Positions 25,931 to 38,741 of a stretch of 64,000 bases of DNA are shown one piece after another. The DNA is taken from positions 62,001 to 126,000 of the forward strand of contig MCFG01000012.1 in NCBI GenBank assembly GCA_002104895.1, in the 5' to 3' direction. The position numbers were made by a program, and so were the translations under genes. This stretch comes from Anaeromyces robustus (Eukaryota; Neocallimastigomycota; Neocallimastigomycetes; Neocallimastigales; Neocallimastigaceae). The notes beneath the pieces were generated by a model. It was not told where the DNA came from. It ran no database searches and saw only the letters and a program-made list of their open reading frames with translations. Positions within the stretch are counted from its first letter, which is position 1, and each line of letters starts with the position of its first letter.

Positions 25931-28900
25931 GAAAATAGTAATAGTTAATATGGAAAAAATTTGGATTTAAATTTTCATCTTTAATTATTTTAATATATAT
26001 ATATATAAATAGATAAATATATTTCAAAAAAAGAAAAAAAATTTTTTAATTTTAAACTTTGATTCCAACGAAATATATATTTCATATATATTTTTATTTT
26101 TAATAATAAAAACAAGTAATAAACATTACAAAAATTATAAAGAATTTATTTTTTAATTACAAAATAAAATATATAATAATGTTTTATTTTTATTTATTTA
26201 TTATGAATATTATAAATTTAAAATTATATTACCTTTTAATTAAAAAATTAAAAAATTAAAAAAAAAACTTAACATTTATTTTGAATAATTATCAATTAAG
26301 TTAATAGTCAATAATTTTTAAAAAATCAAACAAAAAGTTAATAAATGGGACAATTACAAATGTATTGTCCCATTTATTCATTTCAATATACAGACCAGTC
26401 ATCATTATTATCTGCTAATGATGAAAAATCATAATTATTAATATGTTATTTATTACTAAAGCAAAATATTTGTATGTATAAATACATTTCAAAAAAAAAA
26501 TAATAATAATAATAATAATAAAGAGACCATTTTAACCTTTTTGTATATTTTATTTGTTATAAATTAATAAACATATACATATAATGTATATGGTGTTATA
26601 ATATATATATATTTTATATATACAAATGCATATAATTTGTAACAATATATATAATATATAACATTTTATGTAAGAATGATAATATTTTTAAATATTTAAT
26701 GAATAAATATGTATATATATATATATATTAAATTTCTAATTTTGCAAAATATCATTTAGATACTTTAACTGTGCCTAAATATTTATTTATAATATATTTT
26801 AATAAAAAAATAAGGTATACTAAAAACCATTTTTTAATTTTTTGTACTTATTTTATTGGTAGGTTAACAATCATTTAAATATAAGTGAAAAGTAAAAATA
26901 CATTAAAAATGTTTTTATTTTTAATGTACATATTTATATATGAAAATAAGACATATATAAATATTATAATAATATATATTTGAAGATAAGGAATATATTA
27001 AAGCTTTTTTTTTCTTTTTTGTTTTGACTTTTTTAAACTTTATTTTAAATATTTGTAAATAATATTTAACTTATAAAAAAAAAAAAAGTTTTAAAGGGTG
27101 TATAATATTATTAATATTTATTTATAAATATATTACATATAATGATAATTACCTTATTAACTATTATTAAGATTTGTTTATAAATATATTACTTAAATAA
27201 GGTATAATACGACTTTTTTAGTATCATGTTTATAGAAAGGTTAAACCATTGTTTATTTTTGTTCGAAATAATCTTTTAATAGGTTTTATAAATTCAATAT
27301 ACATAAATTCAAAAAGTATAAAACAATATATATTTATGTATAAGACCAATTTATTTATATATTATATATTAATGTTTACATAATTATATATAATATAATT
27401 TAATAGTTATAACCGTAAAGATATACATAAAATTACCTATTTAATACAAATTTTATTATTACGTAAATAGAGTTATATCTACTTTTTGATTTATGAAAAA
27501 AAAAAAGCCAACTAAATTTGCAATTAATCACCTTTTATTATTCATGTTAATATAATAAAAATAACTTACATAATAAATATATTAAAGTATATATTATTTG
27601 TTATATTTTATAATACATACTATATACCTAATATATAATTTCCCAAAAAAACATTTGCAGTAAAAATTTTTATTTAATTTATATAAATGAAATATTGGGG
27701 AAAAAGTTACATATAACTAATAAAAAATACAAATATATTAAATTAAATTCAATTTTTATGGTTTTTTTTATTTTTTATCATTTATGTTTTTTTTTAAACT
27801 ATTAATAATTATTATTTATATAATACATTATACCTTTCATGTATATAATATATATAATATATATAAAAGGTATACAAGATTATAATAATAATAATAAAAA
27901 AAAAAAAAGTAACACTTTTCATTTTTATTATAATTATTCATATTGTTTAATATATAATAATGGTAATACAATAAATACAATAATAATGATAACAAATCAT
28001 AAAATTATGAGTAATTTAAAGTTTAATAAATAGAAAATCAATTTTTTTTTAAATTTATATTTTGTTTTGTTACCAAATTATCACCATTAATATATAATGT
28101 TAATAATTACAATTCAATTTTCATTTTTATTTTTATTTTTCTTTTTTTTTTTTTTTTTATTTGATTCTATATATAAAAAAGACTTAAGAAGTAACGAGAT
28201 TGTAAAATAATTATATATAAATAAAACAAAAACAAGAGAAAATAATAATAAATAAATAAACAATAAATAATAATAATAATAATAATAATAAAAATAATAA
28301 TAACAATAATAATAATAATATATTGATATTGATATTGTATACATTTATATAAATACAAAATACAAAATACAAAATTAGTCATAAATTTTATTAAATATTT
28401 ATTTTTGATTATGTGCTTTTTTTTATTTTTTTTTCTATTTTTATGAAATGGAAAATGAAACAATTAATTATAATTTAATTAATAAAGAATTAAAAAAAAT
28501 GAATAATCTTTTTTTTGGAAGTTTAGAAATTAGAATATAATATAATATATAATATATTATAAAAATTAATAATAAATATCAATTTGATTAATAATGTAGG
28601 GATCATATAACAAAGAATATAAAAATTCATATGCTTTCTAATAAAAAAGAATAAATGTTCATATAAATGCATTTCAAAGTTATTTTAATATATTTTTAAT
28701 TAGATATTTTATTATATATTTATTATAATAATATTAGATAAAAATAAAATAAACATTTTTTTATTTTATTTTATTTAATATTATAATATAAATTAATTAA
28801 TACTCCAAATTGATATGATACATAAAATTATTTTAGAAAATTGTATACAGTTTTTATTTTATGTTTTATTGGAAAATAAGGAAAATAGGGAAATAATTAA

Positions 28901-29581
28901 TTGCATATTTAAAAAAAAAAGTGTACATTTTTTTAATATTACTTATGATACAAAAATTTTATTGCAAAAAATTAAAACAATTAATATATAAAAAAAGAAA
29001 CATTAATATTCAATTTTTAGTTTAAATAATTAAAAATTACATAATAAAATAATATCATTAATATATCCACTTTGTTAAAAAATAAAATAATAAATAATAA
29101 ATAAAAAAAAAAATAAAATAACATTTTTATTCGTATAATTTTTTTATTATTATTTTTATTAGTTATATTGTTTATTTATTAATTATTTAATGATTTTATG
29201 CTTTTAAAACTATTTAATAATAATAATACTAATTAAAGTAAAAAATAAAAATTAAAGCATAAAATTATGAGTAATTAAAGTTTAATAATTATTAAAATAT
29301 CATTTATTTATTTATTTTTTTTTAAATATTATCCCATATGAATATCATAATAATTACCATAAAAGGTATTTTAATATATTATATCATTTATATTTTGTGT
29401 TATCTTTTTTATTAATTTTATTAAAATAGTTAAACCGCCGTAAATAAATATTGGGATTATTTGGATGTAAAACAAAATAAAAAAAAAATAAACCAAAACC
29501 AAAAGTCCAAAAGTATAAAAAAAACTAAATCAATAAAAAAAGAAAATAAAAATATTAAATATAAGAATATAAAATATTAAT

Positions 29582-29626
<45 letters not shown>

Positions 29627-30647
29627 TTAATAGATAATAATATAATAATATAATAATAATAATAAATAAAATAATAATAAATATAATAATAGTTAATAAT
29701 AAATAAAATGATAGTTACTAATAAATATTAATAATAATATAACATTAATCTTTTAATATTATAATGATAATATTAATAATATTAATATAAAGAGTTTTTT
29801 TTTTTTTTCTTTAACGGTTAATTTATTTTTTTTTTCTTCAATATTAATTTGCTCTTTTAATAAATTAATAATTAATATAATTAATGAAGATCATTTTTTT
29901 AATGCTATTTTTCAACCAACAAACTTTGATTAATTTTTTATATATAAACTTTATTAATTATAAAATTAATATATGAAAATATACTCATAATATATTTAAT
30001 ATAATAAAAAGTTAATTAAATATAATATATTTTTTGAATTATGACACATTCAAATTTATTAACAAATTACATAAAAAAAACAAATTTTTTTTTTACATAT
30101 TGTTAATTGTTTTACAAAAAAAAAAAAATTTGTCATATAAAAAATTATCTTTTTTAATTTTTTTTTTAATTTTTTTTATTTTTTTTTATTCTTTTTAATA
30201 AATTTTGTAATTTTAACTTTATTTTAAAATTAAGATATTTACAAATTAAATTTATAATATAAATTGTTTTTCTTTTTCTTTTTGTTTTTATTTTTTTTTT
30301 TTTTTAATATTACTATTATCTATTTTCATTATATTTATTAAAGACATATTCTATTTTTTTTTTAATTAATTAAAGTATAATATTGTGTAAATTTATTAAA
30401 GAATAAAAAAAGTATATAAATAAATTTATTTTTCTTTCAATTTTTTTTTTATTTAACAATTTATTTATTCTTAACTTTATATAGAAAAAAAGAAAAACGG
30501 TTTCAGGAAAAGGATTTTTTTTTTTTTTATATAATTGTAAATAACCACTTTATATTATTTTAAAGAAAAAAAAACTTCATTGTAAATATAAACCAAATAT
30601 TTTATTATAATAAAAATAATTATTTAAATCAAAAAACAACTAAAAAA
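25931..30647. other. Long AT-rich intergenic region
   Basis: About 4.7 kb without a recognisable gene. Features seen: a perfect 14-bp-arm hairpin at 26341-26377; a near-repeat of CATAAAATTATGAGTAATT at 27998 and 29257; AAT runs at about 28270-28320 and 29583-29622; and T-rich tracts before the gene at 30648. From about 29910 the sequence resembles 34200 onward (upstream part of the duplication that contains the DUF3237-dockerin genes). Confidence 0.6.
26341..26377. repeat. Perfect hairpin, 14-bp arms (ATAAATGGGACAAT)
   Basis: 26341-26354 is the exact reverse complement of 26364-26377, with a 9-nt loop. It includes a GGGAC/GTCCC core, unusual in this AT-rich DNA. Confidence 0.85.
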
Positions 30648-31964
30648 ATGAAGTTAATTATTACATTTATTAGTGCTTTGATAGCATTTATTATTAAAGT
30701 TTCTGCTGATACAGTCAGCACAAGAGAATATACTAAAGAACTTTTTTCAGTAAAAATTAATGAAACTAATAATAAAAAATATACCGTTAATGGTAGTACA
30801 TGTACTGTTGATATGATATTTTTCCAAGGTAGTGCTACAGGTCAATACTTTAATGGTGATATTACTGCTAGAGATTGTACTAATGTAATTAAAACATATA
30901 AAGATGGACGTGTTGAATTCAAAGCAAGATATACTCTCTCTGGTAGAGATTCAAACAATAGTCGTGGTAATATCTTTATTGAAGATAATCTTATAGGTTA
31001 TGATGAAAAACAACGTAAAGTAACTAAACCAATTATTATTACTGATATTAATAATTTATCATTCCTTCAAACTGCTGATATTAGAGGTATAATTGATGAA
31101 ACAAATGGTAATAAAGTTGTTCATTATATGTGGAATGAAAGTAACAAATCTTCATTACCATATCCAGTAGCTCAAAGACCAGATCAAACTAAGAATTATA
31201 ATAAGGAATTATTTGTTTTTGATATTTCTGTAGGTGGAACTGGTTTTTCAAGTGTTAGAGGTAAAGATTCAGCTGTAGCTACAAGTATTGGTTTTACTTG
31301 TTCAGCTAATTATAAACAATTTAAAGGTAAAGGTTTAGATAACTTTGTTGATACAAGATTTGACTTTAGAGGACAACCACAAACTTTATCTGCTCGTTAC
31401 ATTTTAGAAGGTACTGATGATGAAGGTCGTAAATGTAGAGTTTATATTGAAAACAATGGTATTGATGTTAATGGAATTAACACTGAACCAATTATTATTA
31501 CCGATAATCCAAAATGGGCATGGATTGAAAGAGCTCCACTTCATGGTACTTCAACTATGACTCAAGGTTTCCAAATTAGATTATGGACAGTTAATGATCC
31601 AAGCTTATGGGAAAAACAACCAGAACCAATTACTACTACTAGAACTACTACTAGAACTACTACTAGAAATCCATATCCAACTCAACCCCCAGTTACTGGA
31701 CAATGTTCATCAAGAATTATAGCTCTTGGTTATAAATGTTGTTCTGTTGGTTGTCAAGTTTCTTATACTGATAATGATGGAGATTGGAGTTTTGAAAATG
31801 GTCAATGGTGTGGTTGTGGAATGGGTAAAAATAGTTGTCCATCTTCTATTACTAACCAAGGTTATCCATGTTGTTCATCCTGTTCAACTGTTTATTATGT
31901 TGATAATGATGGTAAATGGGGTGTTGAAAACAATGATTGGTGTGGAATACCAACAAATTGTTAA
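30648..31964 (+). CDS. Secreted protein: two DUF3237-like beta-barrel domains plus two fungal dockerins
   Basis: A single-exon gene of 438 residues. It has a signal peptide to about residue 20 (ending KVSA). Two tandem domains at about 45-175 and 200-320 share the DUF3237 pattern: F-x-G-x-G-x-x-x-D, an F-K/L-S-ARY-x-L strand, x-Y-I/V-E-N-N, PIIITD, then a W-containing strand with A-P-L-H-G and a final x-L-W-T-V-N. The Thr/Arg linker contains [12 protein letters not shown]. Two Cys-rich dockerins (CBM10-like) follow at about 351-389 and 397-434, each with GYKCCS or GYPCCS, a DNDG turn and WCG. Dockerins bind scaffoldin in the extracellular cellulosome, so this domain pair is delivered to the cellulosome. 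DUF3237 has no established enzymatic role that I can cite; the linkage to plant cell-wall breakdown is inferred. A paralogue lies at 35071-36378. Confidence 0.9.
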   Translation: MKLIITFISALIAFIIKVSADTVSTREYTKELFSVKINETNNKKYTVNGSTCTVDMIFFQGSATGQYFNGDITARDCTNVIKTYKDGRVEFKARYTLSGRDSNNSRGNIFIEDNLIGYDEKQRKVTKPIIITDINNLSFLQTADIRGIIDETNGNKVVHYMWNESNKSSLPYPVAQRPDQTKNYNKELFVFDISVGGTGFSSVRGKDSAVATSIGFTCSANYKQFKGKGLDNFVDTRFDFRGQPQTLSARYILEGTDDEGRKCRVYIENNGIDVNGINTEPIIITDNPKWAWIERAPLHGTSTMTQGFQIRLWTVNDPSLWEKQPEPITTTRTTTRTTTRNPYPTQPPVTGQCSSRIIALGYKCCSVGCQVSYTDNDGDWSFENGQWCGCGMGKNSCPSSITNQGYPCCSSCSTVYYVDNDGKWGVENNDWCGIPTNC

Positions 31965-32782
31965 GAAATGGTTAAGAATGGTTAAGAATGATATAAATAT
32001 TTTTTTTGTTTTTCAATAGTTTTTGTATTTTGTTTTCGTTTTTGTTTTTTTTTAATTTGCATTTTTTTTTTATCAATTGTTTTTTTATTATTATTAATAA
32101 TATTTATTTTATTAAAAAATTAAAAAACAAGAAAGCAAAAAGAAAAAATAAAATTAAAAATTAAAAACAAGCAAGAAAAAAAAAAAAAACAAAAACAAGA
32201 AAACAAGAAAACAAGAAAACAAGAAAACTCAAAAACAAAATCAAAAAATAACAAAATAAGATATATACTATATAAATAGTATATACAAAAAAAAAAAAAT
32301 AAAGTTTTTTTTTTTTTAAATAGTGTGTTTATAGTTAAAAATAATATTATTTTATTTATATTTAAAAAAAAATACAATAATAATAAAATATAATAAAATA
32401 AGAAAAAAAAAATAAAGTTAACATAATAATATATTTATTAAAACATTATTAAATTATATTTTTTACATTATTTATTACATATTTAAATAAATAATTTAAA
32501 ATTTACTCCTTAATGTAAATTAAAATAAATTTATATTTAAAAAGTAATTTTATTTTTTTTTTTAAATATTTTTCTTAAAAAAAAAATAAAAACAGAAAAA
32601 AATTAAATGTAAATTTTGTATAAAATATATATATATATATTTATATAAAAATAGGAAATTTCAAATATTTGAAATTGTAATAATGGAGAGAGAAAAAAAA
32701 AAAAAAAAAGAACTGATGAAATCTTATGTAATTTGTGAAAGCAGAGTAGAGGAATTTTTATATTAAAATTTTTAAGATGTTA

Positions 32783-32925
32783 AGAAATTAAATTAGAAAT
32801 TTTAATTTTAAAAGATTTTTAACATTTGTAATTTTAATTTCTCTAGATTTTATTTTATAAGAAATTAAATTAGAAATTTTAATTTTAAAAATTTTTAACA
32901 TTTTGTAATTAAATTTCTATAATTA
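32783..32925. repeat. Tandem near-identical block, two copies, each internally inverted
   Basis: AGAAATTAAATTAGAAATTT starts both copies (about 32784 and 32861), and both end in a region complementary to the start (AATTTAATTTCT-like). The copies differ by a few bases. This could be a small foldback element that duplicated locally. Confidence 0.6.
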
Positions 32926-33555
32926 TTTAAAATTTAAAAAAAAAAAATCCATTTTTTAACAATGAAAATGTTGAAATGAGTTTAAAACAATTATTAAATT
33001 TTAAAAAAAATATATATATATATATAATTTTCTATATTATACTTTTGTTTTCTTGAATCTAAAATTTGATTTATTATTTTTTTTTCTGGTATAATTAAGA
33101 ATTTGGAATAAATATTTTATGTATATTTAATAAATCATAAAAAAAAATTCATATATCTTTTTTTTATTTAAAAAAAAAAGTTTACTTTCTCCAAAATCCA
33201 AAATTTTATTTATTAATACTAAGATGATTTTATTTAAGTAAACCTAAGAATAATATAAACTATAAACTATATAAAATTAAAAAAAAAGAAAAAAATACTT
33301 AAAACTAGATTGTTGTTAAAATTATTAATACTTAAAAATAGAATAGTAATAAGTATAAAAAGAAGAATTAATCAAATATATTAAAGAGATAATGAACTAT
33401 TTTAATATCATTTAATTTATTTAAAATTTCCAATACTCTTTTATTATTATTTGAAAGACTTTTTAAAAAAATTACAATCAATTCTTTAAAACAAACTTAT
33501 TTATCATTATCATATAATTATCATATAATCCTCTTAGTATTATAAATTTAATTTT

Positions 33556-33609
33556 TTGTTAAAAATATTTATTGAACATGAAGCAGATATAAATAAAGAA
33601 GAAGATTAG
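33556..33609 (+). pseudogene. Ankyrin-repeat relic
   Basis: One block reads LLKIFIEHEADINKEED and then stops. E-H-x-A-D-I-N-K is the canonical end of an ankyrin repeat, as seen in the intact gene at 1-1715. No further repeat can be read on either side, so this is a fragment of a dead ankyrin gene. These proteins are numerous in this lineage, which makes a relic unsurprising. Confidence 0.5.
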
Positions 33610-33839
33610 GGATCAGTCATTTTTTGTTATTAATATTAATATTATTTTTAATTTTATATTAAAAATAATAATATTGGAGGTTTCCTAAAAAGGGAATACA
33701 TCTATAAATATTAATGATAATAATAAATGTAAAAGATAATTTTTATTTTTTAATATATAAAACTGTATATGATCATCGTTTCTATAATAGGTTATTTAGT
33801 TTTAATTAATAAATTGGGATAAAGATAGTCACTGTTTTT

Positions 33840-33886
33840 TATTAATTTAATTTATTTATTTATTTTATTTATTTATTTTATTTATT

Positions 33887-33957
<71 letters not shown>
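33840..33957. repeat. (TTTA)n microsatellite
   Basis: About 118 bp of TTTA units, slightly interrupted at the 5' end and followed by a short (GTTA)n run. Confidence 0.93.
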
Positions 33958-33959
<2 letters not shown>

Positions 33960-34036
33960 GTTAGTTAGTTAGTTAGTTATTAAAATCTAAAAAGAAATTG
34001 GTTACTTTTTTTATGTAGAAATAATAATAAAATTAT

Positions 34037-34043
34037 AATAATA

Positions 34044-34120
<77 letters not shown>
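34037..34120. repeat. (AAT)n microsatellite
   Basis: A pure run of about 28 units. An AAT run also precedes the matching flank at 29583-29622, so the tract probably travelled with the duplication and then expanded. Confidence 0.93.
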
Positions 34121-34599
34121 TAATAATAATTAGTAATAATAATTAAACTTATTATTTATTATTTAAATGGTATGATGACCATTTAGTTTAATTCCAATTT
34201 TCAACCAACAAAATTTGAAAAATTCTTTAAAAAAAACTTTATTAATTATAAAAATTTAATATAGGAAAATATATTCATAATATATTAAATATATATAAAA
34301 TAAATTAAGTTCTTATTTTTTTTAGTATTATATCATCCCATAAAAAAAAATTTTTTTTTTAAATGTTAATCACAAAATTGTTACATTACATAATTTAATA
34401 TAAAATACTTAAATTGTTTATATATATAAATATAAATATAAATATATTTTGTTACCTTTCTAATATTATAATAATGAATAATAATGAATAGTTATCCATA
34501 ATATTAATCCTTTATCAAAAAGGCTTATTATTTAATAATAAATCTTTTTTTCAAATAATAAAATGTAAATTAATTAATTAAAATAATATAATAAAAAAT

Positions 34600-34640
<41 letters not shown>

Positions 34641-35070
34641 AATGATATATCCAGCTTTTAATTTAACATTGTTTACACTGTAAAAGGAAATAATAATAAA
34701 TTTTATGTATTGTTATTTGTTAATTTATATTACAATTGTGTACCATTTATGGAAAGGGAAAAATATATAAATATAATATCTTTTTCTTTCTTTTTTATCT
34801 TTTTTTTTTTTTTAAAAAATTAAATTTATTTATTTAAAATAATAAAAAAAAGGAATATTGTGGTGTTTTTTTTTTTATTATTATTATTATTTTTATTTTC
34901 TCTTGTTATTTAATTTCTATTATTATTGATTAATAATAAGAAATAAATTAATAATTATATATATATATATATATACAATATAAAATTATAAAATTAAATA
35001 AAATAAAACCCTCAAAAAATATTAATAATATAATAAAATAAAAAGAAAAAAAAGAAACCAAAAAAAAAAA

Positions 35071-36378
35071 ATGAAATTAATAGGTTTTATTAATGCTTTG
35101 ATAGCATTTATTGGTATTATTCAAGTTTCTGCTGAAATAATTAATACCAATGAATATATCACAGAACTTTTTTCAGTAAATATTGTTGAAACTGAAGGTA
35201 AAAAATATACTGTTAATGGTAATACTTGTACAGTTGATATGATATTTTTCCAAGGTACAGCTTCTGGTCATTACTTTAATGGTGACATTACATGTAGAGA
35301 TTGTACTAATGTAATTAAAACTTATAAAGATGGAAGAATAGAGTTTAAAGCAAGATATAGTCTTGTTGGTAAAGATTTTAATAATTCAAATACTAACATT
35401 TTTATTGAAGATAATCTTCTTGGTTATGATGAAAATAAACAACCAATTACTAAACCAACTATTATTACCAATAGCAATAATTTATCATTCCTTCAAACTG
35501 CTGATATTAGAGGTATTATTGAAGAAATTAATGGTAATAAAATTATTCGTTATATGTGGAATGAAAATAATAAAAATGATGTACCCTATCCAGTTGCTTA
35601 TATACCAGATGAAACAAAAGATTATAGTAAAGAAGTTTTTGTTTTTAATATTGAAGTTGGTGGTGAAGGTTATTATGATGTTTTAGGGGCTAATGAAATT
35701 CAAGCAGTAAGTATTGGATTTACATGTACCTCAAATACATCTCAATTCCAAGGTAAAGGTTTAGATAATTTTGTTGATACAAGATTCCAATTTCCAGGAC
35801 AACCACAAACTTTATCAGCTCGTTATATTTTAGATGGTGTAGATAATGAAGGTAATCCAAGTAGAGTTTATGTTGAAAATATTGGTGTTGATTTCTTTGA
35901 TAGAGTTAGTACTGAACCCATTATTATCACAGATAATCCAAAATGGGCATGGATGGAAAAAGCTCCACTTCATGGTAATACCAATTGGACAAATGGTCTT
36001 CATATTGAATTATGGACTATTAATGATCCAAGTCTTTGGGAAAATCAACAACCAGAACCACAACCAGAACCACAACAAGAACCAAAACAAGAACCAAAAC
36101 CAGACGACCAATGTTCATCAAAAATTATTGCACAAGGTTATAAATGTTGTAGTTCTATTTGTAAACAACCATATGTTGATGAAAATGGTGAATGGGGTGT
36201 TGAAGATGGTAAATGGTGTGGATGTATTGAAAATAAAAATTCTTGTCCATCAACCATTACTAACAAAGGTTATTCATGTTGTTCAACATGTTCCAAAGTT
36301 CGTTATGTTGATGAAGATGGTAAATGGGGTGTTGAAAACCATCAATGGTGTGGAATACCAACTATGTGTAAAGAATAA
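35071..36378 (+). CDS. Secreted protein: two DUF3237-like domains plus two fungal dockerins (paralogue)
   Basis: A single-exon gene of 435 residues, collinear with the 30648 gene. It has a signal peptide to about residue 21 (ending IQVSA) and two DUF3237-like domains at about 44-175 and 200-318 with the same motifs ([37 protein letters not shown]). The linker is a Pro/Glu/Gln repeat (PEPQPEPQQEPKQEPKP) in place of the paralogue's Thr/Arg linker. Dockerins lie at about 346-385 and 391-431 with GYKCC and GYSCC, DENG and DEDG turns and WCG. Catalytic inference is not possible; the dockerins indicate extracellular assembly into cellulosomes. Both copies lack stops or indels, so both are presumably expressed. 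Linker divergence with conserved domains suggests the duplication is not very recent. Confidence 0.9.
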   Translation: MKLIGFINALIAFIGIIQVSAEIINTNEYITELFSVNIVETEGKKYTVNGNTCTVDMIFFQGTASGHYFNGDITCRDCTNVIKTYKDGRIEFKARYSLVGKDFNNSNTNIFIEDNLLGYDENKQPITKPTIITNSNNLSFLQTADIRGIIEEINGNKIIRYMWNENNKNDVPYPVAYIPDETKDYSKEVFVFNIEVGGEGYYDVLGANEIQAVSIGFTCTSNTSQFQGKGLDNFVDTRFQFPGQPQTLSARYILDGVDNEGNPSRVYVENIGVDFFDRVSTEPIIITDNPKWAWMEKAPLHGNTNWTNGLHIELWTINDPSLWENQQPEPQPEPQQEPKQEPKPDDQCSSKIIAQGYKCCSSICKQPYVDENGEWGVEDGKWCGCIENKNSCPSTITNKGYSCCSTCSKVRYVDEDGKWGVENHQWCGIPTMCKE

Positions 36379-36747
36379 AAATGATAAATAAACCTTTCTT
36401 TTTTAGTTTATAATTTATAATAGAAAAAATAAGTTAAATAATAATATTAAATATTTCTTTATTAATGTTATTAAAAAAAATAAAAATTAAATAAAATTAA
36501 AAAAAAAAAAAAAAGTAAAAAAATAAAAAAAAAGAAAAAGAAAAAGAAATAAAAATAAAAATATGAAATAAAAAATAAAAATAAAATAAAAAAATAAAAA
36601 ATAATAAAATAATGAATGAATTTAAATAAATTAAATATAACTTTTTCTCATATTAAACTTCTAATAATATAGTATTTTTAAACCAAAAGCTTTTTATTAT
36701 AATATTATTATAATAATATTTATGTTTATATATATATATATATATTT

Positions 36748-36819
<72 letters not shown>

Positions 36820-37132
36820 TTAACAAAATTATAAACAATATATTAAAACTCTTAAATATTAATTATAAAAAAAAAACTGTATAATAATAATTATGAAAAC
36901 TAACACACTAAAGTAAAATATTCTATTTTATATTAAAATTAAAGTTTTCTTTTTTTTTTGTAAATATATTGAAGAAGAAGTATTTAATACTTTTCAATTT
37001 AAATTATTATAATTTAATAATATTTTTATTCTATTCTATTATTCTATTCTATTTTATTATATTCTATTCTATTTTATTATATTATATTATATTATATATT
37101 ACAAAAGTAACATATTAATTGTTCTTCTTAAT

Positions 37133-37201
<69 letters not shown>

Positions 37202-38741
37202 TATTTTTATTTATTTATTTAAATTAATTAATTAATTTTCAAACTTGGAATAAATAAATAGAAAAATTTTGACTTAACAACCACAATCTTAATTTATTAT
37301 CATTTATTTATTATCTTTTAGTTATTTAATAATTATTTAATAATTAATTATTTTAATATTTTAGTAAATTTTAATGTAATTTTAATATATTTCAATATAA
37401 AATGAATTTTAATATATTTTAAAATAAAATGGTTGATTCTTTTTTTTTTTAATTTTTTTTTTCTTTCTCTCTTTCTTAAATATTCTATTTATTTAATAAA
37501 TATTTATCCAATCATCTTCTTATTTTTAATGATACGATAATTTGCTCTCAATAATTAAAATTATTAAATTAAACCTAACATAACATAAATATATGTCTAT
37601 TATAATAAAAATACGTTGAATTGACCAATCATTTTAAGGTACATGTGAAAAGAATCAAAAAGAAAAACATATAATAAATAAATAAATAAATAAATAAATA
37701 AATATTAAATAAATAAATATTAAATAAATAAATAAATAAATAAATAATAAAAAAGGAAAATAATTTTTAAATTAAATAAAAAATAAAGTTATTTATTATT
37801 TATTAAATATTAAATATTTTTACTAAAATTTCTGGGGACTAATATAATAAAAAAAAAAGACAAATTATGAAATATAACATAAATAATTATAAAGAAAATA
37901 AAAGAAAAATTTAGCATGACATAAATAGAAAATGACTGTTAATATTATAATCATAATATAAAATTTATAACGAATATATATAATAATTAATTATTTTATA
38001 TTAATTATTATATATATTTTCGCAGTTAAATAATAATTTTTTATAGTCTTTAAATAATAATAATTTCGTATTCTATAATAAAAAAAAAAGAATTGAAATA
38101 AAATTCTACAAAATTAATTGAATGATTAAGTTATTAAAAATATTAAAACTCTTTTTATATTTAATGATGATGTCTTTTCAATTATAAAATAATTAAATCA
38201 ATTCTAGATTTAATATATAATATATTAATAATATATTAATAATATAGTTTAAATTATATTGAATATATATTTTAATATATTCATAATATATTCATATCAT
38301 AAAAAAAAAGTGATTAAAGTTTTTGAATATACTTTTACCATTGTTAATTCTATTTATTAATTTATTTATTTATTTATTTATTTATTTACTTTATAATTAT
38401 TTATTTATATATTTATTATTATTATTTTTATTTACTTATTTATTTATTTATTTATTTATTATTTATAATTAATTATTTATTATATTATAATAAAATTATC
38501 CATTAAACATTAAAAAATTATTAATAATTAATTATTAAATAATAATTTGATTGATTTAATATATCTTATAATAATAATCAAAAAAATAGTATTTAAACTA
38601 GAAAAAATAATTTTTTTTGATAATTTTTATTAAAAAAAATTAAAAAATAATAAATAAAAAAAAATAAATTTTAAATTACATAAATAAAATAAAAATATAA
38701 CTTAACTTAATTTAATTAATATAAACAAAAAATAAAACAAA
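36379..38741. other. AT-rich intergenic region with several TTTA arrays
   Basis: No gene is recognised between the dockerin gene and PHO88. TTTA-type arrays lie at about 36745-36820, 37138-37222, 38347-38388 and 38428-38460; TAAA arrays lie at about 37677-37745. An ATTCT/ATTTT-rich patch is at 37030-37090. Confidence 0.65.
37138..37222. repeat. (TTTA)n microsatellite
   Basis: A nearly pure TTTA array with one interruption near 37200. Similar arrays lie at 36745-36820. Confidence 0.9.

Larger units (their letters stand above)
31965..35070. other. Intergenic region between the paralogous dockerin genes
   Basis: It contains a duplicated block of about 60-65 bp at 32783-32846 and 32862-32925, an ankyrin-like relic at 33556-33609, a (TTTA)n tract at about 33840-33957 and an (AAT)n tract at about 34037-34120. 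From 34200 the sequence matches the upstream flank of the 30648 gene. Confidence 0.65.

Noticed and set aside
27839-28033. 64-codon plus-strand frame
   Set aside because: Low-complexity Asn/Ile/Tyr composition, no partner exon; part of its DNA recurs at 29257 as non-coding repeat.
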